NCBI RefSeq assembly: GCF_905475395.1 | Contig: NC_058337.1 | Span: 11,396,983 to 11,460,982, forward strand | Length of the DNA stretch: 64,000 nucleotides | Direction: 5' to 3' | DNA from: Chrysoperla carnea | Taxonomy: Eukaryota > Arthropoda > Insecta > Neuroptera > Chrysopidae | Shown here: piece after piece, positions 12,701-22,342 of the stretch | How positions within the stretch are numbered: position 1 is the stretch's first letter | Layout of the letters: each line of letters opens with the position of its first letter | Notes under the pieces: generated by a model | What the model was told of the DNA's origin: nothing | Seen by the model: the letters and a program-made list of their open reading frames with translations, nothing else | Databases searched by the model: none | Made by a program: the position numbers and the translations under genes

Positions 12701-15700
12701 ACATACTGTCATTTCTCACAGTTAAAATCAACAAACAAGTATCTGAAGATCAGACACAATTAAATCATAGCGATAGCAGGCAGTTGTTTCAATGTTTGGG
12801 TGGTTAAATTAATAAAACCAAATCCAAGAACGCATACACAACACAACACATAAAGTCACAACAAAAATACACCGGACAGGCTGGCAAACTCAGCAGACAC
12901 GAACTCACTCAAAGTCAGCCGAACGACGCGTGATAATTCACGAACGCACAGTTTCGGTGTGGCCGAAAGAACGGCAGTTTTTTTGCCTAAACCGAAACTG
13001 ATGCCGAAACTGGCCAAAACCGAAACCGAACCTTCGGTCGGACACTAGTAATCATATTATTTTACTTGAGTATACTCCACTATATATGAAAAAACTTTAG
13101 GAGCCTTAAAATGAGCGATCGAAACTTGCAAACTTGTTGCTATTTAGGGATGTAATACTTTCCGATCGAAGTATTTTACGACTTATAATACAGCAAAGGT
13201 AAATATGCGTCCATTTCTGAATAGGAGAGGTCGTTTAACTGCAGAAGAAGAGATCTTGACAAAGAAAATTGTCAAGCAACAAATATGTTTAAACGTGTAA
13301 CATGATGTCACAAATAATAGCCATTTGAACAAAGAAAGAAACGAAAAAATTACACAGAAAGTCGGGAGTCAAGCCCAGGTTCTCTAGATATGCGGTCTAA
13401 GACCTAACCAACTCTGCAATTTGCTCTAGGTGAGTGACGCAAATTATATGTAACCTCTTCGTGTCTTTATTCTATTTTTATGTTTGTGTATATAAACGTT
13501 TCGCGCTAATATACAAGTCAAGCAAATTACATATTTGTATACCATGTATATATGAAATATACATGGTATATTAAGTTTAGTCCCTAGTTTGTAACGTTTA
13601 AAAATATTGATGCTACGAAAAAAATTTTGGTATAGGTGTTCATAGAATCACCTAACTAGTCCATTTCCAGTTGTCTGAGACTTTGACTTTACACAAAAAT
13701 ACATAAATGTAAAAATTTAGTGTCATAATAAAAATTTAGTTTCATAAATACAAATAATATTGGTTTGCACATGTCAGTTCACTTTCAAGCCCCTGTAGCC
13801 TTTGACTCATAAATTTAATACCGTTATTGTTATATTTGTGTAAATTATGGAATAAAACAGTTTGTAAAAATATAACTGGAAATAATTAAACATGAATTGT
13901 ATTGATATATTTAGGTTTTCAAGGAACTTATAATCATAATAATACGAATAATAATAATCTTTATTCAAACAAAACAATTTTACATCGTATTGAATACGTC
14001 ACAAAAATCATATGTCACATAAAATATTTGTATATATTTAATTAGATAACAAAAAAAATATTCATCTACATTAATAAATCTGTTTGTAATTATATCCCTA
14101 TACATATATTATAAATGTGAAAGTAAGCATGTTTGTTTGTTTGTTCTAGCGAAAGGTTTTTAATGAAACAGTACAGCAATATAACGAATAAATCAGGATA
14201 ACAAATGAACTATAATTTATAAAGATAAATTTTTAAAAAATAAAAAAATTTAATTTAATTTCACATTTACCATTTTTTAAATTTTTACAGAAATCTGCTC
14301 CATCTATCCATAGATCTGCTTCATCTATAATCATCATTTTGAACCATATATTAAAGAATTCTGTATTATAGCTCATTAGTTTTTGCTTGTAAGCGTAACA
14401 AACAAACAAACATTATTACTTTTCAAATTCATAATATATAGAGTATAATTTTTCTATACAATTCAGTAATCCAATAATCCGGCGCCCTCTGATTTTTAAT
14501 AGTGCCGAATTAGTAAGAATCTTCTGTACTATAATAGTTTATTAATGTTGTTTAGCATACTTCACTCTATCTTGTACAATTAATTTCAGATCAGACTTTT
14601 TTGCTACGTTAGTGCCATTACTGTTGGTTTAGAAACCCTTATTTTCTGCATTTTGTCGGACACTTCCGACTTTTTGTCGAAAACACATATGAGTCGGTCC
14701 TCTTTACCTCTACCCTCCATAGATATTATTTAATATTTCGTTCTGAGACTCATATAATTGTACGTTGTATTTAAATTAGTTACTTTATTCTACCAAGCAA
14801 AAAAACCGTATTTCATAGATATTTACCACCACAATCTTACAGCACAGATATATCAAAGAATCCTATGTATTGGCAGCATCACATGCAACTTTACTATAGT
14901 TCGAATTTCAAACACCAGGCGTCATGACTAAAATGGTCATTTATCAATAGAAGTTTATGCGCGCAAGAATAAATATTTGCGTATTATGCGCGCAACGAAT
15001 TTATAAGCCTTAAAAATGGAAATTTTATATTCTTTAATTTTTATTTAATAGGTTTTAAAACCTTCTTTTTCTTTTATGATTCCCAAACCAAGAAAGGCTA
15101 TGTTATGTATTTTATAATTATAAAGCAGTGATCCAGTATGAAAGCATGAATTTCTGTGATTGATTTGAATGTGGTTATGAATGATTATTTTGTATGTATA
15201 ATAATTTCATGTCAATATAATGATATAAATAATTTTGGTTCAGATTGTATACACAATAACATTGCCATTTTCATAATAATTATTAAAATTGCAAAAATTA
15301 TATAACAAATTTTTAAAAAGATTAAAATTTGTTTAGTTTATATATGACAAAAATATGTTAATAATACCAATCGATCCACTTACCGACTTTCACTTATTAA
15401 ATGGTTTATAAAATACAGGGTGTACTCTCATCGTATAAACAAATATACTCAACAATCAAAAAATACACACCAATATTTATCTTATTTTCTTGTACTGTTT
15501 TTACATTAATAATTAAATTAATGGATTACATGGTGAAAACAAGTGCCAACAAACCCGCAGTTCCGTGCTAGCTCGACCCCATTAGAGGTATGGCAAACCC
15601 ATGGATCACAAGATGAACGCAAGGGCCAAAAAAAACCGCAGATGCGTGTTAATTCGATTTAATCATTTCTAGACACGAAAAATAGTTTGATAAATGAATG

Positions 15701-16103
15701 AAACTGACATTGAGATTTTTTATTAATTTCGTTAATTAAAGAAAAACTATTAATTTCTCACCATCTCCGCACTAATAATCTACGCAAAAAATAAATACTT
15801 TAATTTAGGTTTTTACCTGGCGTTCTAGGAGCATTTTTTTAAAAAGTCGCCAAACTTTTTTTCTACAAAGTTTACCTTATTTACATTGTTTCGGAGGTGA
15901 ATCCCAAAGATGATATAAAGCTCTATAATATTATATTAGAAATAATAACGAATAGAGAAAAAAAGGAAATTTTATAGCCTTTCCACATCTAATAAAATAT
16001 AAAAAAAAGAAGATATACATTTCATTAATGTACTTACAATAGCAACCATTACCAACTTATAATCGTTAGTCATTTGTGTTCTTAAAAATCTTGAAATTTG
16101 CAT
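3716..16103 (-). CDS. Histidine acid phosphatase (venom/lysosomal acid phosphatase-like), 7 exons
   Basis: Coding exons in order: 16103-16038, 10454-10350, 9801-9562, 8390-8202, 7213-7090, 4602-4400, 3829-3716. All joins are GT..AG and phase-consistent and give 346 residues, a little short of the usual 350-390. The family (branch 2 of the histidine phosphatase superfamily) hydrolyses phosphomonoesters through a phosphohistidine. Visible: RHGDRAP at residues 25-31 with catalytic His26; the family's ..FYPVGESNLTNVGKSQLYEVG; the substrate-pocket region with RTQMS and AGLFPP; WNKDLMWQP; and SGHESTI at 268-274 with His270-Glu271 where most animal relatives have His-Asp. An in-frame TAG lies 27 nt upstream of the first ATG, and that exon encodes MQISRFLRTQ..KLVMVAI, the first beta-strand with no signal peptide. 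A secreted or lysosomal relative would need one, so this form may be intracellular, or an alternative first exon exists. Introns are repeat-rich. Confidence 0.85.
4132..4260. repeat. Dispersed repeat, copy 1 (second copy about 10970-11100)
   Basis: About 125 bp in phosphatase intron 6, starting 'caatcagctgatt' and containing 'gattaaagaggcagg' and 'gtgctatatttgct'. It closely matches the 10970-11100 segment in intron 1 in the same orientation. The family is unknown to me. Confidence 0.6.
4858..6595. mobile_element. Candidate inverted-repeat DNA transposon (about 1.7 kb) in phosphatase intron 5
   Basis: The left end (about 4858-4970) and right end (about 6480-6595) are inverted copies over roughly 110 bp, both carrying 'atacttattttggctta' outermost and 'ttacacggattc' further in, with substitutions between them. 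The interior has no transposase reading frame. It contains an inverted pair of about 180-bp blocks (about 5165-5340 against 5520-5760, sharing 'gacaaagttgtgttc') and a further direct copy at about 5815-5990. I found no clear target-site duplication, so the exact ends and superfamily are uncertain. Confidence 0.55.
7550..7802. mobile_element. MITE with about 55-bp terminal inverted repeats
   Basis: The left arm about 7556-7611 ('aataaagttc', 'ctaaaaccccgacta', ending 'ctctaaaaagta') is mirrored by 7738-7793 ('tactttttagagcgtgatt', 'tagtcggggttttag'). The interior of about 130 bp is non-coding. It lies in phosphatase intron 4. Superfamily not assigned. Confidence 0.7.
8583..9245 (-). mobile_element. 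Dispersed repeat family 'DR', near-complete copy (minus orientation)
   Basis: One of at least eight copies or fragments of the same family in this window. Shared blocks, in family orientation: a hairpin end containing 'tacatggta'; 'gtttagtcccaagtttg'; 'ataggtgttcat'; a (TCCG/TCTG)n tract; 'cgtaaaaagtgaggtc'; 'gggtccgtaggac'; 'aaacattttttcgtaaac'; 'caattaactcagtcaattg'; 'tgttttcacttgtt'. Here they run in reverse in phosphatase intron 3. There is no coding capacity and I do not recognise the superfamily; hairpin plus asymmetric ends would fit a non-autonomous Helitron-like or MITE element. Confidence 0.75.
9068..9110. repeat. (GGAC)n microsatellite inside the DR repeat
   Basis: About ten uninterrupted GGAC units within the DR copy at 8583-9245. 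The corresponding site of other DR copies has short imperfect forms (for example around 55555-55580), so the tract expanded in place. Confidence 0.9.
10970..11100. repeat. Dispersed repeat, copy 2 of the 4132-4260 family
   Basis: Matches 4132-4260 through 'gattaaagaggcagg', 'cattttaatgt' and 'gtgctatatttgct'. The adjoining 11150-11640 stretch is less AT-rich, has no intact gene, and could be decayed retroelement sequence. Confidence 0.55.
12459..13047. mobile_element. Non-autonomous hAT-type transposon with perfect 8-bp target duplication
   Basis: The 589-bp element is flanked on both sides by GTAATCAT (12451-12458 and 13048-13055), the 8-bp duplication length typical of hAT elements. Ends: TAGTTTCCGACCGAA on the left and, read inward from the right, TAGTGTCCGACCGAA. 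The sub-terminal 80 bp at each side is full of CCGAAAC/GTTTCGG motifs, the kind of clustered sub-terminal repeats hAT transposases bind. No transposase frame is present. It sits in phosphatase intron 1. Confidence 0.85.
13363..13432 (-). repeat. tRNA-like sequence, probable SINE head or decayed tRNA
   Basis: On the minus strand the segment carries an A-box-like stretch (TTGCAGAGTTGGTTAGG) and, about 30 nt later, a B-box-like GGGCTTGACTCCC, in tRNA order and spacing. The acceptor stem does not close well, so a functional tRNA gene is unlikely; a tRNA-derived SINE promoter is the better reading. Confidence 0.5.
13545..13680 (+). repeat. DR repeat, left-end fragment
   Basis: Begins with the terminal hairpin ('taccatgtatat..atatacatggta'), then 'attaagtttagtccc', 'ataggtgttcat' and 'ccatttcca', and breaks off before the microsatellite region. 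It defines the hairpin end of the DR family most clearly. Confidence 0.75.
14090..14455. mobile_element. Inverted-repeat MITE in phosphatase intron 1
   Basis: The left end 'gaaagtaagcatgtttgttt' and the right end, read in reverse, 'aaagtaataatgtttgtttg' are inverted copies within arms of about 45 bp, enclosing about 270 bp of AT-rich non-coding DNA. Termini are approximate. Just to the left, 'aataataatctttattc' near 13950 looks like the reverse complement of an insect LINE 3' tail. Confidence 0.55.
15540..15900. repeat. Degenerate repeats in phosphatase intron 1
   Basis: About 15540-15650 holds two imperfect copies of a roughly 73-bp unit (each with 'gcaaaccc' or 'caaacccgcag' and a 'cgtgYtaRYtcga' block). 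About 15660-15890 resembles 30900-31110 in an hnRNP intron ('gaaaaactRttaattt', 'ctacgYaaaaaat', 'gttctagga'), so it is a second dispersed repeat. Confidence 0.5.
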
Positions 16104-16476
16104 TTTCAAAATCTGTATCACGTTCTACTGTAGTCTAATTGAACGATTTAAATTTGTTTCACTGTAATTATTAAATGTTATTCAATTGAAAATTAAAACT
16201 TTATTTTTACCCTTAATAAAACTTTCAAAAATTAATAAAATTGATAATAAATTTTTGAATGATATTTATAAATATAAATATTGTTTGGTAATCTTTAAAT
16301 ATATTTTTTGTAATTCTAGTTAAAGAAGAATTAGATTGGATACGATATAAAAATACTAGTTTTAAATTGAATAGTTTTTATTCATTCAAAACTTTTTGAC
16401 ATAACGATTGGCGCGGAGTTCTTTTATTGAATTGCCATTTATATTCTACAGACATTACATTTATTTTACAAACAAA
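16104..16476. promoter_or_regulatory. Shared divergent promoter region of the acid phosphatase and DNAJC9
   Basis: About 373 bp separate the two oppositely oriented start codons, so both 5' UTRs and core promoters must fit here unless further upstream exons exist. The stretch is very AT-rich with TATAAATATAAATA near 16268-16281, a possible TATA-like site of unclear direction. No longer motif is recognisable. Confidence 0.55.
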
Positions 16477-18420
16477 ATGTCTAGTTTCTTGGATTTGTGC
16501 GAAAAGTTCTTTGAATCGCGTGATTTCTATGAAATTTTAAAAATTGATAAAAATGCGTCCGAAAAAGAAGGTAAATTTTCATTTATATTTATTGAAGCAA
16601 CAGCCTGTTTAAAAACCATTTTACAAAAGTCCATTTTTTTCTTTTTCAGTAAAAAAAGCATACCATAAATTATCGTTATTAGTTCATCCAGACCGTGTTG
16701 AAGAATCTAATAAAGCAGAAGCTACTGAAAAATTCAAAGTACTAGGTCGTATTCATTCTGTTCTGGGCGATAAAGAGAAACGTAAAATTTACGATGAAAG
16801 TGGTCAATTCGATGATGATGCTGATGAAACGGCAATGCGCGATTGGACCGCATACTGGCGAATGTTGTTTAAAGAAATTACAATTGAAGATATTAATAAT
16901 TACGAAAAAACTTATAAAGGATCTGAAATAGAGTTAAAAGATTTAAAGCGTGCATATGTTGATAGTAAAGGGAATATGGACTATATACTAGAAACAGTTC
17001 CTTTTACGAATTGTGATGATGAACCCCGTTTACACGAATTAGTACGGAAAATGATTGACGATGGTGAAGTACAAGAATATAAAAGTTTTACTCAAGAACC
17101 AGAAGCTAAAAAATTGAAAAGACGTCGCAAATGGGAGAAGGAAGCTGAGGAAGCTCGCCGAATTGAAGAAGCTGCTAAATTAGAAAAAGAAGATGGATTT
17201 ACAGGTAATATATGATATGTTTGAATGGATGGACGGATGTTTGTTACTCTTTCACGCCAAAATTACCGAACGGATTTGGATGCAATTTGGCACAGAGATA
17301 GATTATAGTCTGGAATAGCACATAGGCTACTTTTTATCTCGGTAAAATGTATGGTTCCCGTGGGATAGATTTATTTTAATTTTTCATAGAGCAAAGTAGT
17401 GGTAGTTTAAAGTCAGAAAATATTCGAGAAATTTTATATAAAACTTTTTGTAGCAACTCAAATTTTCCATCAAATTAGCATTTTTTTTTTAAATATAAAT
17501 AAATTTTGCATGCCAAAACAGGTAAAACAAAGAGGAAAAAACGTTTTCGTCATATATTCCTAAATAGTAAACAAAAAATACTTTTTTTCGTTGAGTAAAA
17601 CTATAATTTTTACAATAAAATGCGAACGAGAGATGAAACCACGTTGAAGTAGCTATATCTCGGTCAAATTTTTCCCTATCATTTCAAAGGTTTAATCTAC
17701 TTTCTTTTGACTGAAGCAATACCAGATTCAATGGAAAATTTGATTCTCTACAAAAAGTTTCATATAAAATTTCTCAAATTTCTGAAATTTTGCTTAGTGT
17801 ACGAGGTATTTGGAAAAAACCAAAAGGGGTGCTTTTTCATTCCTATCTTCAATTTTCACCTTCTTATTTAATATCACTGCGCGGTTTTTTGTTCTTTAAT
17901 AACCCATTGAAAGATTACTGCAATAAACACCCGTGAACGACTTAGTTCCTTATTGCCCTGTTTTTTAAGACATAATCAATAATAAACTTCAGTGATAAAG
18001 CTCTATATATTAAATGTGTTTTTTTTTTTGCAAAACAAACGTGTTTTTTCCGAGTTTTTTTACCGTTACTATACTTTATGTACAACTTATTTGTATATAC
18101 TCTGATTATACCAAAAAAAAATTTTTTTTCATAGTACCAATAGATTTCAATATATACATGGTGTTTAAACAATTAGTTATGCAATTATATCTCTTTTTAA
18201 TTTAATAGGTGATGATGAAAAAGATTTGGCTATAATAATAAGACAAAATCAACAACAGCGTGCAAAGAAAATGCACAATTTTTTTGATATGTTAACTGAA
18301 AAATACGCAAAACCAAAGGCACGAAAATCAACTCCATTAAAAAACAAACGCAAACGTACAGCATCTCCAACAAAGGATAGTAAATCACCACCGCCAAGAA
18401 GGTTACGCACACGGAAGTAA
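16477..18420 (+). CDS. DNAJC9: DnaJ homolog subfamily C member 9 (J-domain co-chaperone)
   Basis: Exons 16477-16570, 16650-17204 and 18209-18420 (donors GAAG|GTAAAT and ACAG|GTAATA; acceptors TTTTTCAG and TTTAATAG) join in phase to give 286 residues; human DNAJC9 has 260. In other animals DNAJC9 is a nuclear histone chaperone and Hsp70 co-chaperone that recruits Hsp70 through its J domain. Seen: J domain about residues 16-80 (DFYEILKIDKNASEKEVKKAY) with the HPD motif at 44-46 that activates Hsp70; then YWRMLFKEITIEDINNYEKT, which in the human protein belongs to the histone-binding half; a charged helix (KLKRRRKWEKEAEEARR); and a basic tail (KNKRKR, RRLRTRK) resembling nuclear localisation signals. 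The start was chosen because it gives the family's MSSFLDLCEKFF; an in-frame upstream ATG at 16408 would add 23 non-conserved residues. Introns are 79 and 1004 bp. Confidence 0.95.
17215..17390 (+). repeat. Insect-type dispersed repeat fragment in DNAJC9 intron 2
   Basis: The segment 'accgaacggatttggatgca', 'cacagagatagattatag' and 'cacataggctactttttatc' resembles a very widespread insect repeat (seen for example in Lepidoptera, often within Helitron-like elements; this is from memory). The rest of the intron has an imperfect inverted repeat (about 17425-17475 against 17725-17785) and a T-rich 3' part. Confidence 0.5.
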
Positions 18421-18579
18421 TTTGTGATATAAATTTTAGACATAAATTTCCCTATCCTATTATTTTAACTATAATTAAATTCAAGTTTAATGAAATACCT
18501 AGTTTAAAACTATCTTAAGCCTTTTTCCTGTATTTGTAATTTTCTAGAATGTGTAATTTTATATTTTAAACAATTGTTT

Positions 18580-18585
18580 AATAAA
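18580..18585 (+). terminator. Polyadenylation signal of DNAJC9
   Basis: AATAAA 160 nt after the DNAJC9 stop, in an AT-rich stretch; a second AATAAA lies near 18600. Either could serve. Confidence 0.6.
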
Positions 18586-18856
18586 TAACTTCAAAGTTCG
18601 AATAAATAATTTTTTTGTTTTTCTAAGATGATCAAAAAAAATTTTTGGACTACTTTCATTTTTTTTCTTATATTTCGTTACTTAACCCATTTTGTTATCT
18701 ATAGTTGTAGAATATTAAATTTGCTAAAATTTCGTAGGTGAAAGTTTCTTGAAATGTAAAAAAATAGGCGAAAAATAAAGGTTTTGGCCCTATAACTATT
18801 TTTTACCATCATTTCCATGTTAATTAGGTTGATCGCACATCAATATCAACAGTTTA

Positions 18857-19563
18857 GGGCCCCCGCAGACTGCAGACTTTTTATCGGCCGATAGTTTGGT
18901 CGGCTTCTTAATCAGTATGGAGAGGAATGCATATGCGCACACTACAGCGATTTTTATCGGCCGATAAAAAAGTTTGATGTGGTACCCAATTACATTCAAA
19001 CTTATGTGTCGGCCAACTATCGGCCGACTGTTTAATCAGTATTGGGGCATACACGATCGCGCATACATGACGATTGTTTAGTCGGCCGATAGCTCAGTTC
19101 GCTCTGTGATTTGGCTCTTCCACAGGTATAGAAAGTCTTAATATGTATCCTCCTTCGCTATTGCTGGTGCAATTAGCTTGAAAGGTTCATTGAAGCTGGT
19201 AATGCTCATTCAATAATAGGCGGAAATTTTTTTCGGGTAATCAAGTAATTTGGAATGCATAGTTTAAAATTTTCCACTAACTAATCTATCACTGAGAATG
19301 GGATGCACCCAATATTCTCGGAATCTCTTCTTGATTTTCCTCCTCCGGAGTATGACGAGAGCAATAATTTTTCTGGACAATATTTTCATTGTGCGACCGC
19401 TTCAACACTCAGTTACAAACTAGTTCGAGAATAGTCGGCCGGCTGTTGGACTAGTGTGCGCCCTGTTCACCAACCAAACTGTTTAGTTGGCTCGGTGTGC
19501 GCACTTTCAGCCCAACCCGACTAAACTATCGTCCGATAAAAAGTCTGCAGTCTGCGGGGACCC
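18857..19563. mobile_element. PIF/Harbinger-like non-autonomous transposon
   Basis: The 707-bp element starts GGGCCCCCGCAGACTGCAG and ends with the inverted counterpart (CTGCAGTCTGCGGGGACCC), flanked by TTA on both sides (18854-18856 and 19564-19566). A 3-bp TTA duplication and GGG-starting ends are typical of PIF/Harbinger. The inverted homology runs on for about 45 bp, and the interior repeats ATCGGCCGATA palindromes many times (for example 18891, 18956, 19019), likely transposase sub-terminal sites. No open transposase frame. It sits between DNAJC9 and the hnRNP gene. Confidence 0.8.
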
Positions 19564-19734
19564 TTAGTGCAACTATGACCTCGGCCCTACCCCTCCGCAA
19601 ACTTTCCCCCGCTCCCAAACGTGATGGCGTCTCATTTTAATGCAAGAAATGCATTTTTAAAAACCTTCTCTCACACTAAATACTTTTACGTTGTACACAC
19701 AATTTGATGTCACGGATTGCTGAAAGGTCCATTA

Positions 19735-19985
19735 TATATCAAGACATACTAAGTTTAGTCCCAAGTTTGTAACACTTAAAAATATTGAGGCTATCAAAAA
19801 ATTTTAGTATAGGTGTTCATAAAATCACCTAATTAAGTTCATTTCCGACATATCAAACTGAAATTTTTGTAACGTGCTCAGGACGTAAAAAGTGAGGCTA
19901 AGATCTTAAATGAGCAACATAGTTTAATTGGGTCTTGGGTCCGTAGGTCTCATCTTTAAACCGTTAGAGATTCAAACAGCTGACA
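19735..19985 (+). repeat. DR repeat, truncated copy
   Basis: Contains 'gtttagtcccaagtttg', 'ataggtgttcat', 'ggacgtaaaaagtgaggc' and 'gggtcttgggtccgtagg' in family order, then stops at 'ccgttagagat' without the other terminus. The microsatellite section is missing. Confidence 0.75.
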
Positions 19986-20259
19986 GAGAAAACACCATTT
20001 TGGAGGCCATTTTGTATTCAATGCGCATGATCGTATGACCGGAATCAGCTGCTTCAATGATGTGTTTATATTTCACATTCACATGTGCTTAAAATAAATA
20101 AATAAAATTTTATTTTGTTTTAACGTTCAAACGAGTAATATTGTTAGATAATTTTGCGTTCATTCTATGATAAAAAATTTTTTAAATGGTAAAATGGTAA
20201 TTTGTACTAAATATACTGTTTTAACTTTATTTAAAAGTGGTATAATCTTTTTTTAAATA

Positions 20260-21240
20260 CGCGCCAGGATATTATGTTGTATATTAAGACATGCGTATTA
20301 TGACCATACCTCGGCATTTATTATCCTTGTCAATCTACTTTGAGAGTGGTTCTCACTCTGTTGACAATTCCAGTAGTGAATTTTCAAAGGTACAGACACA
20401 TAAATGTATAGATATACATAAGTATGTACCTTAGACCATTTAGTACTAGATAGGCCAAGCAAAGGCACCAAGTATGTACACAGAGAAGATAAACGATACA
20501 ATATTCAAACAGCTGACAGAGGAACACAATACAAGAGCATGGTATTCAATGCGTATGATCGTTTTGGCAGAAATCATCTGCTTCAATAGTTACTGTTTGT
20601 TGAAATAATTTGTTAAAGTTCTAAAAAATGGTTATAGATATTGTTTTATTTGCTAGGAATATTTTATCGTAGGCATGTATCACAAGTTAGTAAAGTAATT
20701 CAAAATATTAATATTCGCGCTTTTTTAGGCTGCGAGACAGAGGAAAGAAGATCCCTTTTTTCGGGCTCTTTTTTAACGGTCAATAATTCACTTATTGCTT
20801 TTCCTATGCTTTTAAGCCTCTATATTATATAACCTCTTTGAATATGACTGATAGAGAACGTTAGCCTGTAAGTGGATGCGATATGCGAAACGAGAGAGAA
20901 GACTGTCAGTGAGTTCCCCTATGTCCTTGTCAAATACATATACTCATACTTATACATATAACAAGTATATATGTACATATGATTATGACAAAGACACAGG
21001 GGAACTCACTGACAGTCTTCTCCCTCGATTCACATATCGCATCCACTTAGATACTAACAGACCCCTGGCGTTCTCTAACTGTATTATCTCTATGGGCACT
21101 TATTATGTTGTAAATCCGCACCAGGATATTAAGGCATGCGCATTAATAATCATGTTCTCGCATTTATTATTCTTCTCAATGTTCTTTGAGAGATGATTCT
21201 CACTTTGTTGCCATTCCAGTTAGTATATTTTCAAAGGTAT
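20260..21240. repeat. Composite repeat region sharing sequence with the zinc-finger 5' flanks
   Basis: About 20660-20860 ('caaaatattaatattcgcgc', 'aagaagatccc', 'cttttaagcctct', 'ataacctctttgaata') recurs upstream of the first zinc-finger gene (about 46100-46275) and in part upstream of the second (about 49685-49745). About 20260-20395 and 21115-21240 are related copies of one another (CCAGGATATTA; 'ttctcactYtgttg'). In the middle, 20866-20931 and 20989-21052 form an imperfect inverted repeat of about 65 bp per arm around 'gaagactgtcagtgag'. None of it is coding. Confidence 0.65.
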
Positions 21241-21731
21241 ATATATATAAGTTTTAACGATGGTCATTTTTGACATCTATTAGGTAGGATCGATGAATAT
21301 TTGAAGAAATTTTTTCAAAATGTCATCATCAGTATACAATACCAATATAGCTCCATTTCTTTCGGCTACTCGCCAAAAATTATTAAATAGAGAATGTATT
21401 ATTGATAATAGTAGGCATTATTATTAGCAATTTGTTTGCAAATCAAGCACTTTTGGTTATTTCCAAAATGTAACAATTTCAACTCGTTTTAAATCAAATT
21501 TTGTATATGTAAAATAATATACGTTTGTATATGGGAATTATTTTGAATTAACCTATCTAAATTCAATTTAACGGTTTTACTCTTGAAGAACAAACGAAGA
21601 GAAATAAAATGGAACTATAATTTATAAAACAAAAAAAGCAAATAACAAATTTTTAATTATTGTGACATTTTTTCAAATAATTTTTTCTTGAGTATTTGTG
21701 ATTTGAATTATTTCCCTGTGCAAAAATAAAT

Positions 21732-21893
21732 ATGTTTTCGAAGTTGGATGCACTGGCGACGCGTCTTACAACACCAAGCAGCGCGAGCGACACCGGCAAT
21801 GTACGTACTGTGAGTCAGAGTGTCCCATTGTCAGTGAATGTGATTGATATACACCAAATATTCAAGCCGAATAATATTTTTAGTTATCGAATG
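21732..21893 (+). other. Probable first exon of the hnRNP F/H gene (5' UTR or in-frame N-terminal leader)
   Basis: A CpG-richer patch (about 21750-21830) in otherwise AT-rich DNA ends at ATG|GTAAGT (21893/21894) and can splice to 22328. It contains an ATG at 21732 followed by 54 open codons, in frame with the hnRNP coding sequence, which would add a 59-residue leader starting MFSKLDALATRL. Family comparison favours initiation in exon 2 (see the hnRNP entry), so this exon may be mainly untranslated; the open frame could be chance or an alternative isoform. Confidence 0.5.
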
Positions 21894-22342
21894 GTAAGTT
21901 TTTTTTGATTATTTTTTGTTTGTTTGATAAATAGTTTAAAAGGTCAATTTTTTTTTACAAATATTGTTTTTTTCGAAAATAATTGTGAACAATACAAATT
22001 TAAGATTAAAGGATTATTTACATCGTATAATAAAAAGATGAAACCTTTCATTAAAAATGTCCAAGTGAACTTTGATTAAGTTAATGTAATTTTTTCAAAA
22101 AAAAAAGATAATTTAGTTTTAAATGATATTGATATGCTGTTTCTCAATTATTTACTTTTTTTTTGTAAATAACTGAGCAGACAATTTCGTACATTGTCAA
22201 GACAACTGATGCGATCAACTTAATTTGTATTAAAAAAATGGTTGTAAGTTGTTTAATTGAACGAAAAGTATTTGTTTAACATAAAGATTGTGTATGTAAA
22301 AGTTATTAATTTGTTTGTAACTTTCAGGTTAAATCAGAAAAC

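Noticed and set aside
13363-13432. Functional tRNA gene
   Set aside because: A- and B-box-like motifs exist but the acceptor stem and anticodon arm do not fold convincingly; a SINE-like remnant fits better.
20876-21196. 106-residue plus-strand frame
   Set aside because: It reads through the inverted repeat at 20866-21052 and neighbouring repeat copies; no protein similarity.
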